Below are positions 9,734 to 20,121 of a DNA stretch of 64,000 bases, one piece after another. Numbering within the stretch: position 1 is the first letter of the stretch; every line of letters starts with the position of its first letter. The DNA lies in the NCBI RefSeq assembly GCF_900115165.1, contig NZ_FOVP01000010.1, positions 1-64,000 of the forward strand, in the 5' to 3' direction. A model generated the notes under the pieces. That model was not told the origin of the DNA, made no database searches, and saw only the letters and a program-made list of their open reading frames with translations. Position numbers and translations under genes: made by a program. Source of the DNA: Roseovarius lutimaris (GTDB lineage: Bacteria > Pseudomonadota > Alphaproteobacteria > Rhodobacterales > Rhodobacteraceae).

Positions 9734-9759
9734 GGCCCGGCCAATGCGCCGGGCCTTTT
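9734..9759 (+). terminator. recA intrinsic terminator
   Basis: Perfect 8-bp GC stem GGCCCGGC / GCCGGGCC with a 6-nt loop and a following TTTT, 23 bp past the recA stop. Confidence 0.85.
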
Positions 9760-9830
9760 CTTGCGGTGGACATGGCAAGACGGCCCCGTTAAATCATCCG
9801 GATGCAGGCCAGATAACCGCCCGGAAAGAG

Positions 9831-12500
9831 ATGCCAATGCCAACGCTGAATGAAATCCGTTCGACTTTTCTCAACTTTTTCGAGCGCAACGATCACCGCA
9901 TCGTCGATAGCTCACCGCTTGTGCCGCGCAATGACCCGACGTTGATGTTTACCAATTCCGGGATGGTGCAGTTCAAGAACTGTTTCACCGGGGTCGAGCA
10001 TCGCGATTACACCCGCGCCACCACAAGCCAGAAATGCGTGCGCGCCGGCGGCAAGCATAACGATCTCGACAATGTCGGCTATACCGCGCGCCATCACACG
10101 TTTTTCGAGATGCTCGGCAATTTCAGCTTTGGGGATTATTTCAAGGAGCAGGCGATCCCCTATGCCTGGGATCTGCTGACCAAGGATTTCGGGCTGGATA
10201 AGTCAAAGCTTCTGGTCACGGTCTATCATACCGATGACGAGGCGGCGTCGATCTGGAAGAAATATGCCGGGCTTGGCGATGACCGGATCATTCGGATCGC
10301 GACCGATGACAATTTCTGGTCGATGGGTGCGACCGGCCCCTGTGGCCCCTGCACCGAGATTTTCTATGACCATGGCCCGGATATCTGGGGCGGCCCTCCG
10401 GGCAGTGCGGAAGAGGATGGCGATCGTTTCATCGAGATATGGAACCTTGTTTTCATGCAGAATGAACGGTTCGAGGATGGCACGCAGCGCGACCTTGACA
10501 TGCAGTCGATTGATACCGGCATGGGGCTGGAACGGATTGGCGCGCTGTTGCAGGGCAAGCATGACAATTACGACACCGACCTGATGCGCAACCTGATCGA
10601 GGCAAGCGCCAATGTCACAAGCCAGGATCCCGATGGCCCCGGCAATGTGCATCACCGGGTGATTGCCGATCACCTGCGCTCGACCTCTTTCCTGATGGCC
10701 GATGGGGTGATGCCAAGCAATGAGGGGCGCGGTTATGTGCTGCGCCGGATCATGCGTCGCGCCATGCGTCATGCGCATCTTTTGGGTGCCAAGGACCCGG
10801 TCATGCACCGTCTGGTGCCGGCGCTTGTGACGCAAATGGGTCAGGCCTATCCCGAACTTGGCCGCGCCCAATCCATGATCGAGGAAACGCTACGGCTTGA
10901 AGAAACCCGCTTTAAACAAACGCTTGAGCGTGGGTTGCGGCTTTTGGATGACGAACTTGGTGATCTGCCCGAGGGCGTGGCCCTGCCGGGGGCGACGGCG
11001 TTCAAGCTGTATGACACCTTCGGCTTTCCGCTTGATCTGACGCAGGACGCGCTGCGCGAAAAGGGCCGTTCGGTTGACGCCGAGGGCTTTGACGCGGCCA
11101 TGGCCGAGCAAAAGGCCAAGGCGCGCGCGGCATGGTCGGGCTCGGGCGAGGCGGCGGATGCGGCCGTCTGGTTTGATATCGCCGAAGACAAGGGCACAAC
11201 CGATTTTCTTGGCTATGACACCGAAGTGGCCGAGGGGCAGATCACCGCGCTTGTGGCCGATGGCGTGCCGGTTGCGGCGGCCAAAGCGGGCGACACTGTT
11301 CAGATCGTCCTGAACCAGACGCCGTTTTATGCGGAATCCGGTGGTCAGGTGGGCGATCAGGGCGTGATCAAGACCGAAACCGGCAGCGGGCGTGTGACCG
11401 ATACCAAAAAGGTGGCCGGGGTGTTCATCCATTTTGCCGAGGTGTGCGAAGGCGAGATCACAGTCGGGCAGGCGGCACAGCTAAACGTCGATCACGCCCG
11501 CCGCAGCGCCATTCGCGCCAATCATTCGGCGACGCATTTGCTTCATGAGGCGCTGCGCGAGGTGCTTGGCCCCCACGTGGCACAGCGCGGGTCGCTTAAT
11601 GCCGAGGATCGCCTGCGCTTTGACTTTAGCCATACCAAGCCGCTGAGCGATGATGAGATGGCAAAGGTCGAGGCCGACGTAAACGCCTATATCCGCCAGA
11701 ACAGCGCGGTTGAAACCCGGATCATGACGCCGGATGATGCGCGCGGCCTTGGGGCACAGGCGCTGTTTGGCGAGAAATACGGCGATGAGGTGCGGGTCGT
11801 GTCGATGGGGCAAGCGGAGGGCTCGGGTCGCGGGCCGGACGGGCGGACCTATTCGATCGAACTTTGCGGCGGCACCCATGTGCGCCAGACCGGCGATATC
11901 GGCGTCTTTGTGGCGCTTGGCGATAGCGCGTCAAGTGCCGGCGTGCGCCGGATCGAGGCGCTGACCGGGGCGGCGGCTTTTGAGTATCTCAGCGGGCAAA
12001 ATGCGCGCCTGTCCCTGGTCGCACAGGACCTCAAGGCGCGCCCGGAAGAGGTTGTCGAGCGGGTCAAATCGCTCATGGACGAGCGCCGCGCGCTGTCCAA
12101 TGAGGTCGCACAGCTGCGCCGCGAATTGGCGATGGCCGGTGGGTCCGGTGAGGGTGGCGGCCCGGAGGTGCGCGAAATCAACGGCGTGAAATTCATCGCA
12201 CAGGTACTGTCCGGCGTTCAGGGCAGGGATCTTCCGCCACTGATTGACGAGCATAAGGCGCGCCTTGGATCGGGGGCGGTCTTGCTCATGGCCGATACAG
12301 GTGGCAAAGTGGCCGTTGCCGCAGGCGTGACCGGGGATATGACCGCTCGGATCTCGGCGGTGGATCTGGTGCGTGCCGCTGTGGCCGAACTGGGCGGAAA
12401 GGGCGGCGGCGGTCGCCCCGATATGGCCCAGGGCGGTGGCAGCGACATCACCGGGTCAGAGGACGCGATCAAGGCGGCAGAGGGGGTCATTTCGGCCTGA
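9831..12500 (+). CDS. alaS: Alanyl-tRNA synthetase
   Basis: 889 residues from ATG 9831, or 887 from ATG 9837, which is better spaced from GGAAAGAG. A longer open frame begins at 9744, but the family N-terminus ([11 protein letters not shown]) aligns here. Catalytic core motifs include [15 protein letters not shown] and [15 protein letters not shown]. The editing domain has H-S-A-T-H-L-L-H and C-G-G-T-H. The C-terminal Gly-rich DHHA1-type domain ends with [12 protein letters not shown]. It charges tRNA-Ala and clears mis-serylated tRNA. The recA-alaS order is common in Rhodobacterales. Confidence 0.97.
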   Translation: MPMPTLNEIRSTFLNFFERNDHRIVDSSPLVPRNDPTLMFTNSGMVQFKNCFTGVEHRDYTRATTSQKCVRAGGKHNDLDNVGYTARHHTFFEMLGNFSFGDYFKEQAIPYAWDLLTKDFGLDKSKLLVTVYHTDDEAASIWKKYAGLGDDRIIRIATDDNFWSMGATGPCGPCTEIFYDHGPDIWGGPPGSAEEDGDRFIEIWNLVFMQNERFEDGTQRDLDMQSIDTGMGLERIGALLQGKHDNYDTDLMRNLIEASANVTSQDPDGPGNVHHRVIADHLRSTSFLMADGVMPSNEGRGYVLRRIMRRAMRHAHLLGAKDPVMHRLVPALVTQMGQAYPELGRAQSMIEETLRLEETRFKQTLERGLRLLDDELGDLPEGVALPGATAFKLYDTFGFPLDLTQDALREKGRSVDAEGFDAAMAEQKAKARAAWSGSGEAADAAVWFDIAEDKGTTDFLGYDTEVAEGQITALVADGVPVAAAKAGDTVQIVLNQTPFYAESGGQVGDQGVIKTETGSGRVTDTKKVAGVFIHFAEVCEGEITVGQAAQLNVDHARRSAIRANHSATHLLHEALREVLGPHVAQRGSLNAEDRLRFDFSHTKPLSDDEMAKVEADVNAYIRQNSAVETRIMTPDDARGLGAQALFGEKYGDEVRVVSMGQAEGSGRGPDGRTYSIELCGGTHVRQTGDIGVFVALGDSASSAGVRRIEALTGAAAFEYLSGQNARLSLVAQDLKARPEEVVERVKSLMDERRALSNEVAQLRRELAMAGGSGEGGGPEVREINGVKFIAQVLSGVQGRDLPPLIDEHKARLGSGAVLLMADTGGKVAVAAGVTGDMTARISAVDLVRAAVAELGGKGGGGRPDMAQGGGSDITGSEDAIKAAEGVISA

Positions 12501-12509
12501 GGAGGAACG

Positions 12510-12794
12510 ATGAGCGCCTATATAATTGCCCGGATCAATGTGACCGACGCCGAAGACTACAAGAACTATGCAGGCCAAACGGTTGCATTGGCAGAGAAAT
12601 TTGGCGGAAAGTATCTGGTGAAGGGGGGCGCACAGACCCAGTTGGAGGGCAACGGTCCCGACCGGCATGTGCTGATCGAATTCCCGGATCGCGAGACCGC
12701 CCTTGAGTGGTATAATTCCGACGCCTATCGCCGTATTTTGCCGATCGCGATCAGCAGCAGTGACCGCGACATTGTCGTCGTAGACGGCCTTTAA
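12510..12794 (+). CDS. DUF1330 protein, first of a tandem pair
   Basis: 94 residues, a compact ferredoxin-like dimeric alpha/beta-barrel fold of the DUF1330 family: Y-I-I-A-R-I-N-V-T-D at the start, G-G-K-Y-L-V-K-G-G in the middle, F-P-D-R-E-T-A-L-E-W-Y-N-S-D-A-Y towards the end. The biochemical role is not established. It begins nine bases after the alaS stop with AGGAGG, so it is probably co-transcribed with alaS. It is about one third identical by eye to the next gene. Confidence 0.85.
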   Translation: MSAYIIARINVTDAEDYKNYAGQTVALAEKFGGKYLVKGGAQTQLEGNGPDRHVLIEFPDRETALEWYNSDAYRRILPIAISSSDRDIVVVDGL

Positions 12795-12812
12795 ACCCGA
12801 GGAGAGACCAGC

Positions 12813-13100
12813 ATGCCAGCCCTTTGGATTGCCCATGTGACCGTGACCGATGACGAGGCCTATGGCAAATATGCCAAGCTTGCGGGCCCTGCCATTACCA
12901 AGCATGGCGGTGCGTTCATCGCACGCGGCGGGCGGTTTGTACAACTTGAGGGCAAGGAGCGCCCGCGCAATGTTGTGGCGCGTTTTCCCTCGGTCGAGGC
13001 GGCCGAGACATGTTATCACAGCGACGACTATCAAGCGGCGCTGAACCATGCGCGTGGTGCATCCGAGCGCGAACTGCTTATCGTCGAAATTACTGAATAA
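12813..13100 (+). CDS. DUF1330 protein, second of a tandem pair
   Basis: 95 residues of the same family as the preceding gene, with W-I-A-H-V-T-V-T-D, G-G-A-F-I-A-R-G-G and F-P-S-V-E-A-A-E-T-C-Y-H-S-D-D-Y at matching positions. The ribosome-binding site GAGGAGAG precedes it. The two genes look like an old tandem duplication that may form a heterodimer. Function unknown. Confidence 0.85.
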   Translation: MPALWIAHVTVTDDEAYGKYAKLAGPAITKHGGAFIARGGRFVQLEGKERPRNVVARFPSVEAAETCYHSDDYQAALNHARGASERELLIVEITE

Positions 13101-13168
13101 TATTGTTCACCGCCCGCTCGCCAATGGATTTGGCGCTTAGCGGGCAGTGCATGATTGCGCCGTAAGGG

Positions 13169-14989
13169 CTAGGCCTTTTTCGCGTTCCGCTTGCGCTCGA
13201 TCGGATCGAGAAAGCGCTTGCGCAGACGGATGGCGTTGGGGGTGACCTCGACCAGTTCGTCATCGTCGATATAGGCAATCGCCTGTTCCAGGCTCATGGT
13301 GACCGGTGTGGTCAGGCGCACGGCCTCGTCGGTGCCAGAGGCCCGTACGTTGGTCAGCTTTTTGCCCTTGAGGGGGTTCACCTCAAGATCGTTTTCACGG
13401 GCGTGTTCGCCGATGATCATGCCGGTATAAATCTTGGTTTGCGGGCCGATGAACATCTTGCCGCGCTCTTCCAGATTCCAGAGCGCATAGGCCACGGACT
13501 CGCCGGTTTCCATTGAGATCAGAACACCCGAGCGGCGGCCGGGGATGGGGCCACGATACGGGGTCCAACTATGGAAAACGCGGTTCAGAACACCGGTGCC
13601 GCGCGTGTCGGTCAAAAATTCGCCGTGATAGCCGATGAGACCGCGCGACGGCACTAGCGCGATGATCCGGGTCTTGCCCGCCCCCGCCGGTTTCATCTCG
13701 GTCAGATCGCCCTTGCGCGGGCCGGTCAGCTTTTCGATCACGGCGCCGGAATATTCGTCATCGACGTCAATCGTGACCTCTTCAAGCGGTTCAAGACGCT
13801 CGCCGTTCTCGCCGTCGCGCATAAGAACCTGCGGCCGCGAAATGCTGAGTTCAAAGCCTTCGCGGCGCATGTTTTCGATCAACACGCCCATCTGCAATTC
13901 GCCGCGACCGGCCACCTCGAAGGCGTCGCCGCCAGGGGTATCGGTGACGCGGATCGCAACGTTTGATTCGGCCTCTTTCAGCAAGCGCTCGCGGATCACC
14001 CGTGATTGGACCTTCTTGCCATCGCGGCCCGCCAGGGGGCTGTCATTGATGCCAAAGGTCACGGTGATGGTGGGCGGGTCAATCGGTTGGGCCTCGATCG
14101 GCTCTTCGACAGCAAGGGCGCAGATCGTATCGGCCACGGTGGCCTTTGACATGCCGGCAAGGCTCACGATGTCGCCGGCAAGGGCCTCGTCGATATCCTG
14201 GCTTGCGAGGCCGCGAAACGCCTGAATACGGGTGACGCGGAACTGTTCGATCTTCTGGCCGATGCGGCTTAGGGCCTGGACGGTTGCACCGACCTTGAGG
14301 CGGCCGGATTCAACCCGACCAGTCAGCAAACGACCCACAAACGGATCAGCGCCAAGCGTTGTCGCCAGCATGCGAAAATCTTCGTCCTGATGGGCGACCT
14401 GCTTGGGCGCGGGGACGTGGTTGACGATAAGCTCGAACAGGGCGGTAAGGTCTTTGCGCGGACCGTGCAGCTCGTGATCGGCCCAGCCGGAGCGCCCGGA
14501 GGCATACATATGCGGGAAATCAAGCTGATCGTCATTGGCATCAAGGCTGGCAAAAAGATCAAAACATTCGTTCAGCGCGCGGTCCGGCTCGGCGTCGGTC
14601 TTGTCGACCTTGTTGAGAACGACAATCGGGCGCAACCCGAGGCGCAGCGCCTTGGAGGTCACGAATTTGGTTTGCGGCATCGGGCCTTCGGCGGCATCGA
14701 CAAGCAAGACCACGCCGTCAACCATGCTCAGGATACGCTCTACCTCACCGCCGAAATCGGCGTGACCGGGGGTGTCGACGATGTTGATGCGGGTATTTTT
14801 CCAGACCAGGCTTGTCGGCTTGGCAAAAATGGTAATGCCGCGCTCACGCTCCAGATCGTTGCTGTCCATGGCGCGTTCGTCGACGGCCTGATTGGCCCGG
14901 AACGCGCCGGATTGTTTCAGCAGTTCGTCAACCAGCGTCGTCTTGCCGTGGTCAACGTGGGCGATGATTGCGATATTGCGCATGTCCAT
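13169..14989 (-). CDS. typA: Ribosome-associated GTPase TypA/BipA
   Basis: 606 residues, the usual length. It carries the translational-GTPase G motifs A-H-V-D-H-G-K-T (G1, residues 11-18), R-G-I-T-I (G2), D-T-P-G-H (G3) and N-K-V-D (G4), followed by EF-G-like domains III and V and the BipA-specific C-terminal domain. It binds 70S ribosomes and assists assembly and stress or low-temperature growth. Monocistronic, convergent with the second DUF1330 gene. Confidence 0.96.
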   Translation of the reverse strand: MDMRNIAIIAHVDHGKTTLVDELLKQSGAFRANQAVDERAMDSNDLERERGITIFAKPTSLVWKNTRINIVDTPGHADFGGEVERILSMVDGVVLLVDAAEGPMPQTKFVTSKALRLGLRPIVVLNKVDKTDAEPDRALNECFDLFASLDANDDQLDFPHMYASGRSGWADHELHGPRKDLTALFELIVNHVPAPKQVAHQDEDFRMLATTLGADPFVGRLLTGRVESGRLKVGATVQALSRIGQKIEQFRVTRIQAFRGLASQDIDEALAGDIVSLAGMSKATVADTICALAVEEPIEAQPIDPPTITVTFGINDSPLAGRDGKKVQSRVIRERLLKEAESNVAIRVTDTPGGDAFEVAGRGELQMGVLIENMRREGFELSISRPQVLMRDGENGERLEPLEEVTIDVDDEYSGAVIEKLTGPRKGDLTEMKPAGAGKTRIIALVPSRGLIGYHGEFLTDTRGTGVLNRVFHSWTPYRGPIPGRRSGVLISMETGESVAYALWNLEERGKMFIGPQTKIYTGMIIGEHARENDLEVNPLKGKKLTNVRASGTDEAVRLTTPVTMSLEQAIAYIDDDELVEVTPNAIRLRKRFLDPIERKRNAKKA

Positions 14990-15073
14990 AGGGGCGGTGT
15001 CCTGATATTGTTCGCCTGCGCCCTATACGCCGCAGCGCGGAAAGGCCAGAGGCAAAGCGCGTGCTGCGCGTCT

Positions 15074-16009
15074 TCATGCTGCCGCGCTGTGTCGCTTTTG
15101 AAACAGGGCAGGCCGGGAAAACCTTATCGTGGTTGGCCCGAGCGCGCAAAGCTTGGCGCCGCTGCCCAGCTTGAAGCGCGCAAGGCCCGGCGCGTTTGCG
15201 GCCTCGATCGGGCCAAGATCAAGCCGGACCACCCCACGCGCGGACAGCCAATTTTGCGCCTCCCAGAGCAGAAGATTATGCGCCGATGTCTTGCGCCCCA
15301 AGGCCCCGCTCCAGCCGATGTGATAGGTGGCGGTCGTGCCGTGATGCAGGATAAGCATCTGTGCCGCCAGTTCGTTCGCCCTATGCGCACTCCAGATGCG
15401 GGCGGCGCCGGGGTTCTGGCGGGCGAAGGCCAGGCAAAACCCAAGCGGCAGGGCGCGATAGCCACGCGTGCGGCGCTGTGCGGCCTCGCGGCGCAAAAAG
15501 GCGGCGTCGCGGGCCGGGTCGAATTCGCGCTCGGATATCACAAGCCCGGCGGCTTCGGCATGGCGCAGCCGGTTGCGCCATTTACCATGCTGTGCGGCCT
15601 GCCGCTCTTTGATCGGCGCGCGCAGGTCAAGCTGGGCCACGGATTGCGGCGCGATCAGGGGGCGAAAGCCATGCGACGCAAGCTCGGCCGCAGCGCTGTC
15701 ACTGTCGGCGTTGCCGATCCAGAGCCCGCCACCGGACATGACCCCGGTCATGCAGGACAGGAAGGTATCGCGCTGTTGCGATGATTGCTCCGGCCGCCAG
15801 ATTGGGCCGCGCGGAAGCCAGTTGAGCGTGATCGGCCCCATGCGCCGACGCACCACAAGCGCCTGCGCCGCGATGCCGTCGTCAACCCGGCCGGTAATGC
15901 CCTGCACCTGTGCGCCCATGGCCGTCAGGGCGCGGGCATACTGCGGCGTTTGTTGCAGGGCGGCGGGACCGGGCGGGGGGCTACCATGCATGCTGAGGTC
16001 TATCTTCAT
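15074..16009 (-). CDS. FemAB/BioF2-like acyltransferase (GNAT fold)
   Basis: 311 residues. The basic K-W-R-N-R-L-R-H-A-E-A-A-G helix near residue 145 and the later H-H-G-T-T-A-T-Y-H-I-G-W-S-G strand are characteristic of FemAB-type double-GNAT proteins, in which an aminoacyl or acyl group is transferred. The acceptor is unknown. It is not in an operon with peptidoglycan genes; its neighbours are typA and ssb on the same strand. The second protein of this general fold in the window is at 2138-3370. Confidence 0.7.
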   Translation of the reverse strand: MKIDLSMHGSPPPGPAALQQTPQYARALTAMGAQVQGITGRVDDGIAAQALVVRRRMGPITLNWLPRGPIWRPEQSSQQRDTFLSCMTGVMSGGGLWIGNADSDSAAAELASHGFRPLIAPQSVAQLDLRAPIKERQAAQHGKWRNRLRHAEAAGLVISEREFDPARDAAFLRREAAQRRTRGYRALPLGFCLAFARQNPGAARIWSAHRANELAAQMLILHHGTTATYHIGWSGALGRKTSAHNLLLWEAQNWLSARGVVRLDLGPIEAANAPGLARFKLGSGAKLCALGPTTIRFSRPALFQKRHSAAA

Positions 16010-16057
16010 CCCCCGACTTAATCGCCAGAACCGCTAAAATTCATTTAACACGCGCAT

Positions 16058-16087
16058 AAAAAAAACCGCAGCCCGGAACGGCTGCGG
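16058..16087 (-). terminator. ssb intrinsic terminator
   Basis: On the minus strand: an 8-bp stem CCGCAGCC / GGCTGCGG with a 6-nt loop, followed by eight T residues. It sits 26 bp past the ssb stop codon. Confidence 0.9.
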
Positions 16088-16112
16088 CCAATTCAAATCG
16101 ACAAACGCGGTG

Positions 16113-16622
16113 TCAGAACGGGATTTCGTCGTCCATGTCGCGCGAGGGCCGACTGGGGGCAGAGCCACCACCGCCGCCGCCGCTGGACTCGCCGTAACCG
16201 CCACCATAACCGCCGCTGTCCTGACTGCCGCCATAGCCGCCGCCACCACCGCCACCGCCACCGCCTTCGCCACGACCGTCGAGCATCACGAGGGTTGCAT
16301 CAAAGCCCTGAAGGACGATTTCGGTGCTGTACTTATCCTGCCCGGACTGATCCTGCCATTTGCGGGTCTGAAGCTTGCCCTCCAGATAGACCTTGGAGCC
16401 TTTGCGCAAATACTGCTCTGCCACCCGCACAAGGCCCTCGGAAAAGATCGCGACCGAGTGCCATTCGGTCTTTTCGCGCCGCTCGCCGGTGTTGCGGTCT
16501 TTCCAGGTTTCAGAGGTCGCTATGCGCAGGTTGCACACCTTGCCGCCGTTCTGAAACGTGCGCACCTCGGGGTCGCGGCCCAGGTTGCCGATGAGAATTA
16601 CCTTGTTTACAGAGCCGGCCAT
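16113..16622 (-). CDS. ssb: Single-stranded DNA-binding protein
   Basis: 169 residues. The OB fold occupies about residues 1-110, starting [15 protein letters not shown], with W-K-D-R-N-T-G-E-R and [10 protein letters not shown] Gly/Ser/Tyr-rich disordered linker follows. The conserved acidic tip D-D-E-I-P-F, which recruits DNA-repair and replication partners, ends the protein. No LexA box was seen upstream. A strong terminator closes the gene. Confidence 0.96.
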   Translation of the reverse strand: MAGSVNKVILIGNLGRDPEVRTFQNGGKVCNLRIATSETWKDRNTGERREKTEWHSVAIFSEGLVRVAEQYLRKGSKVYLEGKLQTRKWQDQSGQDKYSTEIVLQGFDATLVMLDGRGEGGGGGGGGGGYGGSQDSGGYGGGYGESSGGGGGGSAPSRPSRDMDDEIPF

Positions 16623-16810
16623 CGTGCCCTCCTTCTGTCATGCTGCGGGTTGGCGTTCTGGTGGTTACACCACTCGAAGGGGGTGAAGGAAAGCTTAAAA
16701 TTGCCCTCAAATAGGCGGAAATTGGTGTGCTGCGGCAGAATCCGGAAAACAAGGCTCGAAATCCGGGGCAATTTCCGTATATTGCGCCAAACGTTAAGTC
16801 TGGGGGCAGA

Positions 16811-17404
16811 ATGGGAATTCGAGCGATCGCAGGGGCGGTTCTGGCCGTTGGTTTGATTCAGCCGGCCGGGGCCGAGGTTCTGTCAACCAAAAGCCGGGGC
16901 ACATTGTTCAAATCCCAGACCAGCGTTTTGGACAATCGCGCACGCCAGCAATACAATAATTCGATTCGCCTTCAGCCGCAGCGCGTCAATACGCCGACGA
17001 TGTGGGGGGACGATCTGTCGCCGCGCTTCAAGGGCGCCTATCGCGGGCCCTATCTTGATGTGGCGAAACAGGCGGCGCGGCGCCACGGTGTGCCCGTGGA
17101 TCTCTTCCTGCGTCTGGTGCAGCAGGAATCCGGCTGGCAGGTCAAGGCGCGCTCGCACAAGGGGGCGATTGGTCTGGCACAGCTGATGCCACAGACCGCG
17201 CGCCGTCTTGGCGTCAACCCGCATGACCCGCGTCAGAACCTTGAGGGGGGCGCGCGTTACCTTGCCGCGCAGTACAAGGAATTCGGATCGTGGCGGCTTG
17301 CGCTTGCGGCCTATAATGCCGGTCCCGGTGCGGTCAAGAAATACGGCGGCGTGCCGCCCTATAAAGAGACCCGCAACTATGTGCGTGTGATCTGGGGAAG
17401 CTAG
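16811..17404 (+). CDS. Periplasmic lytic transglycosylase, SLT family
   Basis: 197 residues from ATG 16811 (an upstream in-frame start at 16727 would precede the signal peptide and is unlikely). The signal peptide, about residues 1-20, ends P-A-G-A. The SLT domain begins near residue 75 with the catalytic Glu in Q-Q-E-S-G-W, then [13 protein letters not shown] and [10 protein letters not shown], and ends in Y-V-R-V-I-W-G-S. It cleaves the MurNAc-GlcNAc bond to give 1,6-anhydro ends. It is small and has no LysM or lipobox. Divergent from ssb. Confidence 0.9.
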   Translation: MGIRAIAGAVLAVGLIQPAGAEVLSTKSRGTLFKSQTSVLDNRARQQYNNSIRLQPQRVNTPTMWGDDLSPRFKGAYRGPYLDVAKQAARRHGVPVDLFLRLVQQESGWQVKARSHKGAIGLAQLMPQTARRLGVNPHDPRQNLEGGARYLAAQYKEFGSWRLALAAYNAGPGAVKKYGGVPPYKETRNYVRVIWGS

Positions 17405-17416
17405 GGCAGAGCGCGC

Positions 17417-19081
17417 TCAGGCGGCAAAGCCGATCTCATAGAGATGAATTTCGTTTGCCGGGTGCTTTTGCGCATTTACCAATCTGCCGTTGTGATGATT
17501 GAACAGCGCCCGCCAATAGGGCTGAATGATCACGCCTTCATCGCGCAGCAGGGTTTCAAGCTGCGCCATCACCTCGCGGCGGGTCTCGGCATCGGCAAGC
17601 GTGTTGGCGCGATCTAGAAGCGCGTCGAATTCGGCGTTGGCAAAGCCGGTTTCATTCCACGCCGCCCCCGAGCGATAGGCAAGCGACAGAACCTGGACAT
17701 CCAGCGGGCGGTGGTTCCACTGGGTTGAGGAAAACGGAAAATCGCGCCAATTGGGCCAGAATTGATCGCCCGGCAGAATCCTGCGCTCTACCCTTAGCCC
17801 CGCATCGCGCAATTGCACGGCGACCGCATCGCCGGTGTTGCGCTGCCATTCGTCGTCAACGGTGACCAGCTCGTGAACATAGCCCAAAAGCCCGGCCGCC
17901 TCGATATCCTTGCGCGCCTGAGCAGGGTCATAGGGGGCGGGGCCGATATCGGCATAGGCCGGGTGGATCGGGCTGACGTGGTGATTGGCGGCCACGGTGC
18001 CCCGCCCGCCATAGCCAAGCTCAAGACAGATCGCGTTATCGACGGCAAGCGCAAGGGCGCGGCGGACGTGACGCTTGGTATAGGGGTTGGTGCCCACCAC
18101 GGCGGCGCTCTGCGAGGCGCGGATCACCGTGGTCGCAGCGGTTTGCGCGCGGGTTTTGATCCAGCCGATATCATCCATCGCATCGACGAAATCACCGACG
18201 GTTTCATAGAGTAGGTCAACCTCATCGGCGATCGCCGCCGCAAGCCAGCTTGACGGGTTGGTGCCGTAATCAATGAATTCCACGCGATCAAGATAGGGGC
18301 CGCCATAAACATCCGTCCCCCACCAGATGTGGTCGGGGTGACGCTCCAGAATGCAGGTTTCACCGGGTACCATGAACACCGGTCGGAACGGGCCGGTGCC
18401 GATACCGTGCACAAAGGGATCGCCGCCCGCATAGCTTTCATGCACGATCGCCGCCGGGTAATCCGCCATATTGGCAATCACCGATATATCGGGCGCCGAG
18501 AGGGCAAGCGCGACAGTGCTGTCGTCAAGCACGGTAATCGCGCCGTTGCGCGCCTGTCCGGTCTCGGCGTCGATCATTCCGGCAAAGCGCCCGGCCATGG
18601 AATTGCCCGGGGCGGTGGTATCGCACCACCGTGCGATATTGCGCGCCACATCGTCGGCGTCAAAGGCATCGCCATTGTTCCAGGTCACGCCCTTGCGGAC
18701 GTTCAAGAGATAGCGAGTGGCATCCTCATTCACGCTCCAGCTTTCAAGGAGCATGCCGCGAAAGCTTCCGTCGCCGACATATTCCACCAGATATTCCAGA
18801 AAGCCGCGGGTCTGGTTGCCAAGTTCGCTCCAGTCATAGCTGCGCGGATCTTTCAGCGGTTTGACGTTTTGCTGAATGCGCAGGGTTCCGCCCGGGGCGA
18901 TGACGGGTTGCTCGGCGCTGGCAGGGGCGGGCAGGCCGCCAAGCGCACAGGCCGCGCCTGCCGTCAGACCAAGAGATGTTGCGCGACTCAGAAACTCTCG
19001 CCTGTCCATGCGCCCGGCCTTGAGATCACCAACGTAGCGGTGGGCGGCAGGATGGGGTGGGGGGCAAGAGTGTCGTGACAT
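17417..19081 (-). CDS. Orphan ABC peptide/nickel-type substrate-binding protein
   Basis: 554 residues, SBP family 5 (DppA/OppA-like). A long N-region is followed by a twin-arginine motif (R27-R28-E-F-L) and a hydrophobic segment ending near A-S-A, so export is predicted by Tat rather than Sec. The mature part has typical family blocks such as Y-L-L-N-V-R-K-G-V-T-W-N-N-G-D and R-A-L-A-L-A-V-D-N. Such proteins deliver oligopeptides or other solutes to an inner-membrane ABC permease. No permease or ATPase gene is adjacent, so the partner must be elsewhere or upstream genes were lost. An AraC-type regulator lies 129 bp upstream on the same strand. Confidence 0.88.
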   Translation of the reverse strand: MSRHSCPPPHPAAHRYVGDLKAGRMDRREFLSRATSLGLTAGAACALGGLPAPASAEQPVIAPGGTLRIQQNVKPLKDPRSYDWSELGNQTRGFLEYLVEYVGDGSFRGMLLESWSVNEDATRYLLNVRKGVTWNNGDAFDADDVARNIARWCDTTAPGNSMAGRFAGMIDAETGQARNGAITVLDDSTVALALSAPDISVIANMADYPAAIVHESYAGGDPFVHGIGTGPFRPVFMVPGETCILERHPDHIWWGTDVYGGPYLDRVEFIDYGTNPSSWLAAAIADEVDLLYETVGDFVDAMDDIGWIKTRAQTAATTVIRASQSAAVVGTNPYTKRHVRRALALAVDNAICLELGYGGRGTVAANHHVSPIHPAYADIGPAPYDPAQARKDIEAAGLLGYVHELVTVDDEWQRNTGDAVAVQLRDAGLRVERRILPGDQFWPNWRDFPFSSTQWNHRPLDVQVLSLAYRSGAAWNETGFANAEFDALLDRANTLADAETRREVMAQLETLLRDEGVIIQPYWRALFNHHNGRLVNAQKHPANEIHLYEIGFAA

Positions 19082-19210
19082 GGAACGCTTTCATTGAGGG
19101 GATTGAGAGGCAGGAATCCCGGGCACCGATCAAGTCATCTTAGGCATTAGATAACGAGCGGTCCTCAAGTGCAACCCGCCGCGCGCGCATTCCCGCGGCC
19201 TGAACGAAAA

Positions 19211-20017
19211 TCAGGCACTATTTGCACGCGGCGCGCGCTCTGCGGCCCTGGATCGAAGCGCCGAAGGGCTTAGCCCGGTGTGTTGCAGCACGAAACGCGA
19301 GAAATAGGCGGCGCTGCCAAAGCCAAGCATGGCGGCGATCTGGCCGATTGGCATATCGCTGTCTTCAAGCAGATCACGCGCGGCATGCAGGCTGCGTTCG
19401 GTCAGCATATCCGCCGCCGTCAGCCCCGAAGCCTGGCGGCTGACGCGGGTAAGGTGGGTGGGGGTCACCCCAAGCGCGCGGGCATAGACCGCCATCGCGC
19501 GCCCGCTTTTGTAATCCCGCTCGATCAGCGCCGAATAACCCCGCATCAGGCGCTCTGTGGCGCCGATCTTGTCGGGGGTGCCATAATCGATCATCGCGCG
19601 ACGAAGCCAGACCGTTAGAATGCTGGCCTGAGCATTCATCGCCTCATCCATGAACGGGCGCGCGGCACTTTGTTCGCGCTGCATCGCCTCAAGGATCGCG
19701 GTCAGCTCGTTCTGGCTGGTGACGTCGCGGATGCGCAGATGCTGGGTCATGTCGGGCATCAGGATCGGCCCGCCTGCGGGCACAAGGCAGACAAGGCCAA
19801 AGCCGGTCTTGCCCAGATCGAGCGAAAACATCGTGCCCGCCGGGATTGCCAGGGCATTGTGCACCCCGACGCCGCGCCGCACCCCGTCAACCACCGCGAT
19901 GCCCTGGCCACGGGTGATCCAGATCAGCGCATGCGCCTCGCTGCTGTGTTGCAAGGTGCTGCGCCAGTCGCTGCCGCGTGCCCATTGCACCAGGGTCTTG
20001 ATTTCGGCATGCCGCAT
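19211..20017 (-). CDS. AraC-family transcriptional regulator
   Basis: 268 residues from ATG 20017, which has GGAG nine bases upstream; a longer frame begins at 20074. The N-terminal part is a cupin-like sensor (about 20-130; G-V-H-N-A-L-A-I-P-A-G-T). The C-terminal ~100 residues form the double helix-turn-helix, with I-G-Q-I-A-A-M-L-G-F-G-S-A-A-Y-F-S-R-F and T-G-L-S-P-S as the usual signature. It may control the peptide-binding protein gene just downstream; this rests on adjacency only. Confidence 0.9.
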   Translation of the reverse strand: MRHAEIKTLVQWARGSDWRSTLQHSSEAHALIWITRGQGIAVVDGVRRGVGVHNALAIPAGTMFSLDLGKTGFGLVCLVPAGGPILMPDMTQHLRIRDVTSQNELTAILEAMQREQSAARPFMDEAMNAQASILTVWLRRAMIDYGTPDKIGATERLMRGYSALIERDYKSGRAMAVYARALGVTPTHLTRVSRQASGLTAADMLTERSLHAARDLLEDSDMPIGQIAAMLGFGSAAYFSRFVLQHTGLSPSALRSRAAERAPRANSA

Positions 20018-20121
20018 GATCTGCTGTCTCCGGGGTGAACAGGGGATTCCCTTAAATAGTCGCAATAAGACCAATCAATCGCAAGGGATTGACGCAATGT
20101 CAGGGCAAAATAGCGAAATTT

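Noticed and set aside
16200..16275. Repeat array in ssb as a CRISPR-like or mobile repeat
   Set aside because: It encodes the usual Gly-rich linker of SSB; units are irregular and in frame.
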